A DNA stretch of 11,530 bases from Candidatus Babeliales bacterium (GCA_016763165.1 JAESUJ010000030.1:1-11530); one strand, 5' to 3'. Shown: positions 1-7,639, counted from the first letter of the stretch. Numbers and translations are program-made. The notes: generated by a model not told the origin, from the letters alone.

Positions 1-2
1 TA

Positions 3-911
3 GAAAAAGTAAAGGCACAGATGGTTGAGTCATGTATTCGAACTCAAGATTCGAATATCAGTGTTGGTCGTAAGGCATTAAAAAATTCTTTGTACAAAGG
101 GCATCGGTATGAGTGGACTTTTGATGATGCAATTGAAATGATTAAAAAGTTGACTGTTGAAGATATGAAGCGACTGCATAAAAAATATATTAGGTCAGAT
201 CAAATGATCTTGGCTGTTGCAGGGTCGGCAGGTAAGCAAAGCTTCAAAGAGATCATCCAACGAGTCTGTGCTGATTTAAACAGTGAGGGAACCGTAGGAA
301 GTTTCGAGCAGTTAGCTGATGAGGAGCAGTTGGATCAACGTCAATTTGTTCCAGGTGAGAGAGTAAATATTAACATGATGCGTGATCAAGCTGTTTTATT
401 ATTGGGACAACCATCGCCATTAAATCTTTTTCATGAAGATTATATTCCGGTTAAAATACTTAATCTTATCTGTTTCCATTCGCTTGGTTCTCGTATTTAT
501 GAATTGCGAGAAAAAACAGGTCTTTTCTATAATGCTAGTGGGGCATTCGCCGCAGGATCTGACAATGAAAAAGGGTATGATTTTGCCTTTGCAATTGTTA
601 ATCCAGAAAATCTTGATAAAGCTGAAGAAAAGATAAAAGGAGTGATGGAAACATTGCAAAAAGAAGGTATCACTCAGAAAGAACTGAATGAAGCTCGTCA
701 AATATATTTAAAAGGTTTGATTGATGCAACAACTCATGTAAGCGATATTGCAGCGATGCTTTCAAATAAAAAGGCATTAGGTTTACCGTTTGATTATTAC
801 GACAAGGTACTTGAGCGTCTTCAGAATATCTCTGTTGAAGAATTGAATGCGATTGCTAAAAAATATGCTGATCCATCGAAAATGATGACTGTACGCGTAG
901 GACGCGTTTAG
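3..911 (+). CDS. M16-family zinc peptidase-like protein, C-terminal part (5' end outside the window)
   Basis: The frame is open to the left edge, six codons upstream of the first ATG at 21, so the real start lies outside the window. About 302 residues are visible. Counting from the ATG at 21, residues 23-70 look like the end of an M16 N-terminal domain: a Tyr/His/Trp-containing stretch, then LTVEDMKRLHKKYIRSDQ and a hydrophobic strand ending in AVAGS. After a linker, residues 115-296 resemble the second M16 domain, with the hallmark ELREKTGLFYNASGAF, whose Arg163 and Tyr170 match the conserved R/Y pair of the M16B C-terminal domain. The catalytic HxxEH motif is not in the visible part; it is either further upstream or absent, as in the non-catalytic partner subunits of this family. 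M16 proteins cleave peptides inside a clam-shell chamber. Family assignment is firm; catalytic activity and cell location cannot be judged from this fragment. A strong terminator follows 15 bases after the stop. Confidence 0.88.
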   Translation, partial: EKVKAQMVESCIRTQDSNISVGRKALKNSLYKGHRYEWTFDDAIEMIKKLTVEDMKRLHKKYIRSDQMILAVAGSAGKQSFKEIIQRVCADLNSEGTVGSFEQLADEEQLDQRQFVPGERVNINMMRDQAVLLLGQPSPLNLFHEDYIPVKILNLICFHSLGSRIYELREKTGLFYNASGAFAAGSDNEKGYDFAFAIVNPENLDKAEEKIKGVMETLQKEGITQKELNEARQIYLKGLIDATTHVSDIAAMLSNKKALGLPFDYYDKVLERLQNISVEELNAIAKKYADPSKMMTVRVGRV

Positions 912-925
912 ATAGTTTCTTAGAG

Positions 926-963
926 AAAAGAAGAAGCCTTGATAATTATGGGCTTCTTCTTTT
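926..963. terminator. Bidirectional intrinsic terminator between converging genes
   Basis: A 13-bp perfect stem (AAAAGAAGAAGCC at 926-938 with its complement at 951-963) encloses a 12-base loop. The stem ends in TTTT when read on either strand. It lies 15 bases after the M16 stop (+) and 18 bases after the stop of the leftward gene that ends at 981, so it can end both transcripts. Confidence 0.85.
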
Positions 964-980
964 GTATGCTATTTAATTTC

Positions 981-3158
981 TTAAGTATTTCTTAATAAGT
1001 TTTTTATTTCTTCAATAGTTTGTATATTATTTTTGATTGCTTCTTTATCTAGATTTTGAATCATTTCCAATAAAAGCTTTATGTCTACCCGAGTTATTAT
1101 TTTAGGGCTTGCATCAAGTATATGTTTACTAATCATAAGTCCTATTGATAGTACATTGGATTCTGGGTGTTGAAGAAGTTTTTCTATGAACTTTATTGGT
1201 TCGTTTATATGATTTAAAATATAAGGAAATAATGGATCACCATAATAAGTAAGGTGTATTTGTTTTTTAAAATTGAAGGTTTCAATAGTTTGTAAAAATT
1301 GTTTGCAAAAAAATTCTAATTCTGATTCTAATTCGGATTCAGGTTTGTCTTTTGGGATTGTTTTTAAAGCATCTATAATTTTTTTTATATGTTCTGTTTC
1401 TTGAAAACTATCTTCTATGGGGTTTTGATAGTAGCCTATAAGATGTTGAAGAAGTGGTACTTTAAATATGATTTTTTGTTCATCGGTTATAATTTCCCAT
1501 ATGCCATTTTGTTCTGTTGGAAAAATTAAAGGATATTTAAAAATTAGTCTGTTTTGTTTAATTGATTCTGTTATTTTTTTAATAAAAATCTCAAAGTTTT
1601 TGTTTTTTGTTTTAATTATTTTTATCTTATCGTGCAAATATGAATAAATATTTGGTATAGGGTTTTGAAAGGTAGACCATTCAGAAAGATACGTAAGAAG
1701 TTTTGGAATTATATTTTTTGATGTTTCATTAACTTCCATACCAAATGAAAGTGTTCCTTGTTCATTATCAAGGTCAATGTTTTTTGATAATGGAATATTC
1801 AAGTATGAACTCAAGGTAATAATAGCTTCTGCCATAGTTTTCCATCTGGTGCGGGCTTCTCCTATAAATTTTGCTTCAAAAAATATTTTATCTGATACGA
1901 AGTGATAGATAATGGTAAAGGTATTACTATGATTTCTGATAGGAGTATTATATAAAAAACGTACAATTGTTTTATCAAAAATAGTACCAATTTTTTTAGA
2001 TTGTGACATTGTTTCTTCTATATTATTTTTAAAACTTTGTAAATCAGCTCCATAATCAATTCTGTTATAGGTTAATTCTTTTTCAGAAAGCATTGAAATA
2101 ATAATAAGTAAATTTTGATGAGTAAGTGAAAAAAGACTTTCAAGTGTAGGATTCCCTTTAAAGTTGCGATTCCAATTAGTTTTACTTCCTACAGATGTTC
2201 CTGCAATATTAAAGCTTGGTTTGAACTGGTCTTGAGAGTAATTAATTTTATCAAAGAGATTATTTACTTTATTTTCATATTTCTGAATACCTGTGAATCG
2301 ATTATCTATTTTATTAAGTCTATCTATAATATATTTAATCTTAATCCATCGATGAAACATGTAGATGTAAAGTCCAATCATACTTTCAAAGCGTTTTGTA
2401 TGTAGCTTGTCTTTTTTATATTCACTACTTCCCGTAAGGGATTTTATTGAGTTATCAAGAATTTCAATTGATTTCATCATCACCGTGATTGCAGCAAGTC
2501 GTCCAAGTGAGGTGCTATTTTCTAAGTTTTCAATAAATTGTAGAGAAGTGACGCTTTGAGCATACAAGTCATTAAATTTTGAAAAATGTTTATCAAATAA
2601 TGCAGGGTCACTAAAAGCTTCAATATTAATGCTTTTAAGTTTTTGTTTTATATGATTAAGATTATTGAGGAATTCTTTGGTATGATTAAATTCTCTAAGG
2701 AGTATCTGTGCTAGATTACTCTTTTTTGTTTCTTCATCATTGGCTATTTTAGTAAATGATGTATTTATCCAGAGCGGTATCATTTCAATATTACCAAGGG
2801 TATGTAAAAGCTGTGAAATCTGTTTATTTTCTTCTTCATTGAGGTTAGTGATGAATTCTTTCCATTTATCCTTCATATCCTTTGTCATGAGATAGTTACT
2901 TGCTTTGTCGTATTGGACGATGTAGTCACGGAGCTTGTTGTTTTGAAGTACAAGGTTTTTAACGGATATTTGTTCTATTTTTTCAGTTTTAACAAGTGAA
3001 CCAAATGAAAAGTTGTTAATAATGTTTGCATGAGGAATTTGTTTGATAAGAGCGATTATAAACGAGAGCGGATAGAGTCGTTCAATTTCAGAGTGATCTT
3101 CCTTGTTGAGAATTAAGATCTGCTCTTCGGTTGCTCGATGTATTTGGGCAGCAAGCAA
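981..3158 (-). CDS. Large helical protein of unknown function; probable C-terminal half of the upstream dikinase-like protein
   Basis: This frame encodes 725 residues from the first conventional start codon, TTG at 3158, but no Shine-Dalgarno sequence stands at a good distance before it. The frame remains open upstream through 16 more codons to the A8 tract at 3214-3207, with no ATG or GTG. There is no signal peptide. The protein is rich in Lys, Asn, Ile and Leu and looks almost wholly alpha-helical. Around residues 414-455 (IIYHF, then FFEAKFIGEARTRW and a helical stretch) the pattern resembles, from memory, the conserved C-terminal module of 'PEP/pyruvate-binding domain' proteins (YHF, F-x-F-x-G, Arg, hydrophobic helix). 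A weak match, but it fits this being the missing C-terminal half of the gene at 5032-3194. Residues 608-616 hold a short Glu/Ser/Leu repeat (ESELESELE). The true start, if translated alone, is unclear; see the junction at 3206-3214. Confidence 0.7.
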   Translation of the reverse strand: MLAAQIHRATEEQILILNKEDHSEIERLYPLSFIIALIKQIPHANIINNFSFGSLVKTEKIEQISVKNLVLQNNKLRDYIVQYDKASNYLMTKDMKDKWKEFITNLNEEENKQISQLLHTLGNIEMIPLWINTSFTKIANDEETKKSNLAQILLREFNHTKEFLNNLNHIKQKLKSINIEAFSDPALFDKHFSKFNDLYAQSVTSLQFIENLENSTSLGRLAAITVMMKSIEILDNSIKSLTGSSEYKKDKLHTKRFESMIGLYIYMFHRWIKIKYIIDRLNKIDNRFTGIQKYENKVNNLFDKINYSQDQFKPSFNIAGTSVGSKTNWNRNFKGNPTLESLFSLTHQNLLIIISMLSEKELTYNRIDYGADLQSFKNNIEETMSQSKKIGTIFDKTIVRFLYNTPIRNHSNTFTIIYHFVSDKIFFEAKFIGEARTRWKTMAEAIITLSSYLNIPLSKNIDLDNEQGTLSFGMEVNETSKNIIPKLLTYLSEWSTFQNPIPNIYSYLHDKIKIIKTKNKNFEIFIKKITESIKQNRLIFKYPLIFPTEQNGIWEIITDEQKIIFKVPLLQHLIGYYQNPIEDSFQETEHIKKIIDALKTIPKDKPESELESELEFFCKQFLQTIETFNFKKQIHLTYYGDPLFPYILNHINEPIKFIEKLLQHPESNVLSIGLMISKHILDASPKIITRVDIKLLLEMIQNLDKEAIKNNIQTIEEIKNLLRNT

Positions 3159-3193
3159 GAGTAATTTTTGGATCAGTTCTTCATTGGTATCTA

Positions 3194-5032
3194 TTAATTT
3201 ACCTTCTTTTTTTTAGCCTTGCTGACTTCACCATGAATCGCTTGTAGCAGTTGTTTCTGTAGGCTTTCTGTTGCTTCAATCGCTTCTTCTGGTTTTGCCT
3301 CTTTGATTTTTTGGATAAAAAATGCCAAAGGTCTAAACTCTTCTTTTTTTATTCTATTAAAAGATGGAAGATTTATTTTGCCAATAAGTTCTGGAATAAC
3401 AGATGTGATAGGCGGAATTGGATGAGAAAACCAACCTTTTTTGATAGCATTGGGGGCATCATTATCAATTATTAGAATAGCACTTCTTTGTGGGTCGGCA
3501 TAGAATGGAACGTTGTTTTGTAAGGCATCTTCAATTGCATCAAGTGATTCAAGATAAAAAACAGGTTTGAGTTGTCCACGAAACTGGTTTGCTTCGTGAG
3601 AGGTTGAAGGGGCCATTTCGTTGATGATTACTGCTTTAATACCATTTTTTGCTTCGGGATCTGATGCCATGAGGTCGAGATACTGTTGTAGCGCTTGGCG
3701 AATATTGTTGGCAATAATAACTTCACTGCTTTTCTGTATGAAATCTGTTCGAGCGTTACCAACACCGATCATTGTTGCTGGAAGTAAATTAGTTAAGGTA
3801 ACATTGTCATTAAAAAACTCTGGGCTAATAAAGGACGGATTTAGTTTTTTTTCTTCTATAGGACGTGCTTGCACGAGGTAGAGTCGGTCGTTATGAAAAA
3901 CAAATTCGATATCGACAGGATATTCATATACTTCTTCAAGATGATTTGCAATCCGTTTCGATTTCAGAACTTGTTGCTTTGTTAATGTTGTCTGTTTAAT
4001 GAGTGCTTCATCATTCGATATGCTCTCAAGGGCATGATGGATAGTTTTGAGTCGTCTCTGTTTTCTTCGAATGACAGGGAAAATTGAAAAATTATTGTTT
4101 ATGTAATAACTGTCAACAGGAGCAAGTCCGTTAACAACCGCTTCGTTATGTCCCCAGGTTGCTTGAATAATTGTCACACCTGGAGTATTTCCTTCCCCTT
4201 CAGTTGAGTAAATAACGCCCGATTTTGGAATCTCATTAGCATTTTTACCAGATCCTTCACCGACCATCCGTTGTAAAAGAACGGCCATAAAAGGGTCGCC
4301 ATCCTGGAGTGACTGGTCTTTTCCAATAATTCGTTGTAGGATTGATTTTTCAGAAAAATAGGATGCTAAAACTTCTCCAATAGCTTTTGAAATACTTTTT
4401 TTATCAGGTTTAACTGAGCTTATGCTTGCATTCCCTCCTGAATTTGAAAGTTCAAGACTATCCTCGCGTCCTGTTGATCGAACCATGAGTAAATATTTTT
4501 TTTTATCTGATTTTTCGATGAATCGTTGATATTTTTTTTGTCGCTTTTCAGGTATCAGTTCTTTTTTTTCAAGAGTTTCATACATATCAGCGAAATCTAT
4601 GTTTTTAATGATTTTACGTATTTGTTTCAGCGACTCTTTTGCTGCTTCGGAAAGTCCTGGATTTTTAGTAATAATGCCTTGAAACTCATGCCATACATTG
4701 ATTATTGCTTCCGACTCGTTCTCTATCTTTAAAAAATCTACAATATCATCATGTTTGATGCCAAAGAAAGGAGGGACTTTGGTTTTATGAAACGATCTAC
4801 ATACTTTTTTTAATACTTTTAGATTTGCTGTTTTATTACCATGAGTTTTGCCATATTTTTCGAGCAGTTCCTTGATGTGTTGATTGTCGATTTTTTTTGC
4901 TGGTTTTTTATCTTTTTTAATATGGACTTGAGGAAGACTACTTCTAGTAGGCGCTTTGGGAGCGCTCTCTGAGGAAGAGAGATGAATAGGTATGGAAAAT
5001 AGAGAAATGATAATAAAAATTTTTTTTCTCAT
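3194..5032 (-). CDS. Exported PPDK/PEP-synthase-type ATP-grasp protein
   Basis: The chosen start is the ATG at 5032 (612 residues), preceded by AAGGA six bases upstream and opening a signal peptide (MRKK, hydrophobic run, then SSSESA). A longer frame from 5146 would run through a hairpin and lacks these. Residues 65-92 (GNKTANLKVL ... VPPFFGI) match the start of the pyruvate phosphate dikinase/PEP synthase nucleotide-binding domain. VRSTGREDS (184-192), LLQRMVGEGS (252-261), SGVIYST (271-277) and a final DIEFVFHNDRLYLVQARPI (374-392) follow in family order. Lys67, Arg185, Glu376 and Gln388 correspond to the nucleotide-contacting residues. STSHEANQFRG (476-486) resembles the phosphohistidine swivelling domain, with His479 at the catalytic position, though the usual preceding Gly-Gly is missing. 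No PEP/pyruvate TIM-barrel domain is present. In the family, ATP drives phosphorylation of that His; the acceptor here is unknown. Export of such an enzyme is unusual. The last codons cross an A8G tract that could shift ribosomes into the downstream frame. Confidence 0.85.
   Translation of the reverse strand: MRKKIFIIISLFSIPIHLSSSESAPKAPTRSSLPQVHIKKDKKPAKKIDNQHIKELLEKYGKTHGNKTANLKVLKKVCRSFHKTKVPPFFGIKHDDIVDFLKIENESEAIINVWHEFQGIITKNPGLSEAAKESLKQIRKIIKNIDFADMYETLEKKELIPEKRQKKYQRFIEKSDKKKYLLMVRSTGREDSLELSNSGGNASISSVKPDKKSISKAIGEVLASYFSEKSILQRIIGKDQSLQDGDPFMAVLLQRMVGEGSGKNANEIPKSGVIYSTEGEGNTPGVTIIQATWGHNEAVVNGLAPVDSYYINNNFSIFPVIRRKQRRLKTIHHALESISNDEALIKQTTLTKQQVLKSKRIANHLEEVYEYPVDIEFVFHNDRLYLVQARPIEEKKLNPSFISPEFFNDNVTLTNLLPATMIGVGNARTDFIQKSSEVIIANNIRQALQQYLDLMASDPEAKNGIKAVIINEMAPSTSHEANQFRGQLKPVFYLESLDAIEDALQNNVPFYADPQRSAILIIDNDAPNAIKKGWFSHPIPPITSVIPELIGKINLPSFNRIKKEEFRPLAFFIQKIKEAKPEEAIEATESLQKQLLQAIHGEVSKAKKKKVN
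3206..3214 (-). other. A8G slippery tract at the junction of two overlapping frames
   Basis: Read on the minus strand, the upstream gene runs GCT AAA AAA AAG AAG GTA AAT TAA. It therefore carries the heptamer A_AAA_AAG (3212-3206) in the phase used by known -1 frameshift sites such as dnaX. Slipping back one base gives GAA GGT AAA TTA ATA GAT, the frame that stays open for 741 codons to 981. The -1 frame is closed just 5' of the tract by a TAA at 3216-3214, and the 0 frame closes at 3196, so this is the only window in which a switch could join them. No strong stimulatory stem-loop is evident directly downstream: the nearest imperfect stem, near 3161-3124, is about 45 bases away. An extra A added by RNA polymerase slippage would give the same fusion. 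Confidence 0.6.
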
Positions 5033-5337
5033 TTGTATCCTTTTCTTTTTTAATTTCTGACTTTCAATTTGTAATAGTTTAGTTTTTTCTATGATTAAAA
5101 GGCAATTAGTTAGAGAAAGAGATTGCCTTTTAATTGAAAAAAACAAAGCAGTAACAGCATTGGAGAAACGAATTCAAGAAAGAAAATAAAGTAAGTTTAT
5201 CTTTTCTAGAAGACTTCATATGGATACAATTAGTGTGTAGAGTAGTCTTGTTTTAAATATATATTTTTTACTTTATATCTTTTATCAGTTATGCTTTTTT
5301 TATATTCTACATATTATATTATTTACTGAGGGTTCAA
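5033..5337. other. 305-base intergenic region between divergent genes
   Basis: This very AT-rich spacer separates the leftward dikinase-like gene from the rightward HD gene. It holds the SD of the leftward gene (AAGGA, complement near 5039-5043), a long hairpin (5094-5134) and, next to 5338, the SD GAGGG of the HD gene. It must contain at least one promoter in each direction, but so many TATA-like strings occur (for example TATATT at 5315-5320) that none can be picked with confidence. No tRNA or convincing small gene was seen. Confidence 0.6.
5094..5134. terminator. Long terminator-like hairpin in a divergent intergenic region
   Basis: A perfect 13-bp stem (ATTAAAAGGCAAT at 5094-5106, complement at 5122-5134) encloses a 15-base loop. 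The distal arm ends in TTTT on both strands, as in a bidirectional intrinsic terminator. No annotated gene ends here: it lies 62 bases upstream of the ATG at 5032 and 204 bases before the ATG at 5338. It could be a 5' leader attenuator of the leftward gene, the end of an unseen small RNA, or a relic of a lost gene. Confidence 0.5.
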
Positions 5338-6624
5338 ATGAAAAAAATTCTATTATCAAATATAAGAAAATTGTTGTTAGCTGGTCTGCTCACTGTTGGT
5401 CTGTTGTTTTCTGGGTTCTACTGTTTTTTACAAAAGCCTCAAGAGCCTATTCTTGATAAGCAGGTTACGGAATTAGTTACTGAAAAACATGAGTCGATTC
5501 GTGTTGCATCGCTTCATGGCGAAACGATTATTACAGAGCCTGTATTACTTGATCTGTTAAAAACACCAATGATGGAGCGTTTAAAAGGGATTAATCAGGG
5601 TGGTATTTGTCATTATGCAAAGCCAGACACCCCACCATTTAATCGATATGAACATAGCGTTGATGTATTTCTACTAATCCGTCGATACGGTGGTACTTTA
5701 GAAGAGCAGATGGCAGCTTTAGGACATGATGCATCACATACAGTTTTTTCACATGTTGGCGATATAGTTTTCAAAAATAAAGATACAAAAAATTCATATC
5801 AAGATAATATTCATGAATCGTTTTTAAGAGAACATGGCATCAGTGAAGTTCTTGCAAAGCATGGGTATGAAATTGAAGATATTTTGCACAAGTCTGAAGG
5901 ATTTTCTATGTTAGAAAAAGGATTGCCAGATTTATGTGCAGATCGTATTCAATATAATTATCATACAGGATATATTGATGGCTTGATCAGTGCTGAACAT
6001 GTGAAAAAAGGGTACAAACATTTGCATTTTGAAGATGACATTTGGTTTTTTGACAATGCAGAAGATGCTGCTCGATTAGCACGTATCTCATTGTATGAAA
6101 CAATAAATTTGTGGGGCGCTGCATGGAACTTATTAACATATGATTGGACCGCTCAAGCAATGAGGCGAGCAATGAGTATTGGTCTGATAACTGTTGATGA
6201 CATTCACTACGATATACAAGATGATCAAATGTGGGAAATATTAACTCGGGCTGATGATCCAATGATTAAATATATGATGCATCGCGTGCAACATTATCAA
6301 GATCAGTTTTCATTGATTTCAGAGGAGCAATTTGGAGCATTACATAATGATCATGGAATCCCTTGTCAAAATATTCAGTTTAAATTTCGTGGTGTAGATC
6401 CTTTTGTTCAGACAAGAAATGGTTTAAAGCGTCTAACAGAAATTGATAAACTGTTTTCCCAAGAGTACAATGAAACAAAAATACAGGCTAAAAAAGGATG
6501 GTTTATTCTGTTTAAAGGAGCTGATGAAAAAAGTGAAACAGAAAAAGCATTATTTGCGCAAGCTGAAGCTTTGATTCAAGAACAAGAGGGAGATCTTGAG
6601 AAAAAGATAGTTCGTTTAACATAA
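5338..6624 (+). CDS. Membrane-anchored HD-superfamily phosphohydrolase
   Basis: The 428-residue protein starts at an ATG preceded by GAGGG at six bases. Residues 1-30 (MKK, then a hydrophobic run of about 20) form a signal anchor or uncleaved signal peptide; there is no proper lipobox before Cys29. The rest carries the H...HD...D signature: His106 in RYEHSVDV, His130-Asp131 in GHDASHTVFSHVGD, and Asp202 in LPDLCADRIQY. The extra histidines 134 and 139 follow the GHDxxHxxFSH pattern of the dNTPase/SAMHD1-like branch. Such enzymes use a bound metal to hydrolyse phosphoester bonds, often of nucleotides. The C-terminal half is helical and I recognise no further domain. By the positive-inside rule the catalytic domain would lie outside the cytoplasm, odd for a nucleotide hydrolase. 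Substrate unknown. Apparently a single-gene transcript, with a terminator 23 bases after the stop. Confidence 0.85.
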   Translation: MKKILLSNIRKLLLAGLLTVGLLFSGFYCFLQKPQEPILDKQVTELVTEKHESIRVASLHGETIITEPVLLDLLKTPMMERLKGINQGGICHYAKPDTPPFNRYEHSVDVFLLIRRYGGTLEEQMAALGHDASHTVFSHVGDIVFKNKDTKNSYQDNIHESFLREHGISEVLAKHGYEIEDILHKSEGFSMLEKGLPDLCADRIQYNYHTGYIDGLISAEHVKKGYKHLHFEDDIWFFDNAEDAARLARISLYETINLWGAAWNLLTYDWTAQAMRRAMSIGLITVDDIHYDIQDDQMWEILTRADDPMIKYMMHRVQHYQDQFSLISEEQFGALHNDHGIPCQNIQFKFRGVDPFVQTRNGLKRLTEIDKLFSQEYNETKIQAKKGWFILFKGADEKSETEKALFAQAEALIQEQEGDLEKKIVRLT

Positions 6625-6646
6625 AGAAATTATTCAATTAAGTTGT

Positions 6647-6677
6647 AAAGAGGGAGCCGATAGGTTCCCTCTTTTTT
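6647..6677 (+). terminator. Rho-independent terminator after the HD gene
   Basis: A 12-bp stem with one G-T pair (AAAGAGGGAGCC at 6647-6658, GGTTCCCTCTTT at 6663-6674) has a GATA tetraloop and is followed by a T-run to 6677. It lies 23 bases after the stop of the HD gene. The converging ankyrin gene ends at 6695, so the hairpin may also serve that transcript, though the T-run is weaker on that strand. Confidence 0.9.
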
Positions 6678-6694
6678 AATGTTTATTTCTAATT

Positions 6695-7594
6695 TTATTG
6701 ATATAAATTGTCTAAAAAATCTTTTTCTTTTTCACTAAATTTCTTTGTATGTTCGTCTATAAATGACTTTATCTTTTCGTTGGTGAGTATTTTAATACGT
6801 GATACATACATTTTTTTATCTCGGGGCAATGCTTTGTCTGAGGGTTGTATGCGGGATTCTTGAATGAGTGTTCTAACTCTTTTAAGAGTTTGTTCTGTTT
6901 GTGCTGATAGATTTCCACCATGTTCTAGAAATAATGCAAGCATGACAGGATCTACATAATCAAGAGCGAGATGCAAAACAGAGATGCCTCTATTATCTAA
7001 AATATTGATAGAAGGTTTTTCTTGAATAATTCTTTTTACAGCTTCTTCTTTAAAGAATTGATAAGCGATAAATAGTGCTGTTCGCCCGTTTCTATCCTGT
7101 GCATCAATGCGAGATCCGTTCTCGATTAAAAAATTAACGAGTGCTAGTTTTGGTTTAAAAAGAGCGTGATGAAGAGGAAGCCTTCCATAGCTTTCACTTG
7201 TTTTATCGATCATATTTTTTTTATTAACAAGTCCAGGCTGTTCTTCAATCATGCTTGCTACTTCTTCAATATTCTGTTCTTCGATTACATAGAATAGTTT
7301 TGCGATGGCTATATCTGTAACTTCAGGTTCATTAATATCTTTTTCAGGTCCTACTTCAATTTTTTTCTGTTGATTTTCGATAGCTGGAAGTGATTGTATG
7401 GAAAAGACTGTTTTCATAGGGAGCTTTGCAAGATCAGCAACCACTTCTGTTGAGATGCGGAGTGAAACTAGTGGGTCGATAGAGACTTTCTCTTGATTGA
7501 TGATGATATTATCGCCACAACTTTTATGCAAAAAGAGGAGAAATTCTTTAGCATTGTATTTTGCTGGTTCTGAGTACAGGTCTGTTTTGAGCAT
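6695..7594 (-). CDS. Ankyrin-repeat protein (second part of an interrupted gene)
   Basis: 299 residues from the ATG at 7594. Residues 95-233 form ankyrin repeats: a degenerate first unit (IAIAKLFYVIEEQNIEEVAS), then units starting at YGRLPLHHAL (136), RNGRTALFIA (168) and NRGISVLHLA (201), each with the helix-turn-helix pattern and a following FLIENGSRIDAQD-like loop. The last 60 residues are charged and helical. There is no signal peptide at this ATG, and its only SD-like string (AGGA) lies three bases away, too close to be good. The frame is open upstream for 14 codons and then meets the TAA that ends the gene at 8794-7637, so both parts lie in one frame of 699 codons broken by a single stop. 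Likely a protein-binding module, in intracellular bacteria often aimed at host proteins. Whether this part is translated alone is doubtful. Confidence 0.75.
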   Translation of the reverse strand: MLKTDLYSEPAKYNAKEFLLFLHKSCGDNIIINQEKVSIDPLVSLRISTEVVADLAKLPMKTVFSIQSLPAIENQQKKIEVGPEKDINEPEVTDIAIAKLFYVIEEQNIEEVASMIEEQPGLVNKKNMIDKTSESYGRLPLHHALFKPKLALVNFLIENGSRIDAQDRNGRTALFIAYQFFKEEAVKRIIQEKPSINILDNRGISVLHLALDYVDPVMLALFLEHGGNLSAQTEQTLKRVRTLIQESRIQPSDKALPRDKKMYVSRIKILTNEKIKSFIDEHTKKFSEKEKDFLDNLYQ

Positions 7595-7639
7595 GTATCC
7601 TGCAACATGAGCAAGCTGACCAAAATGAATTTTTTGTTA
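7595..7639 (-). other. In-frame TAA plus 14 open codons joining two gene parts
   Basis: The stop of the upstream part (TAA at 7639-7637) is followed in the same frame by codons for QKIHFGQLAHVAGY, leading without a break into the ATG at 7594. The peptide looks like ordinary coding sequence. A CAA-to-TAA transition is the simplest origin (the next codon is CAA). Confidence 0.6.

Noticed and set aside
420..701. Leftward open frame of 93 codons
   Set aside because: Antisense to the well-supported M16 coding region; Phe/Ile-rich composition typical of a shadow frame.
1313..1340. Short imperfect tandem repeat TCTGATTCTAAT
   Set aside because: It only encodes a Glu/Ser/Leu run inside the large helical protein; too short to be a microsatellite or CRISPR-like element.
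5033..5146. N-terminal extension of the dikinase-like gene to an ATG at 5146
   Set aside because: It would translate through the 5094-5134 hairpin, lacks an SD, and would bury the clear signal peptide that starts at 5032 behind a strong AAGGA.
5130..5219. Small 29-codon leftward frame ending at the hairpin (ATG at 5219)
   Set aside because: No Shine-Dalgarno sequence, Phe/Cys-rich low-quality peptide, and no family resemblance; the hairpin just after it is suggestive but not enough.
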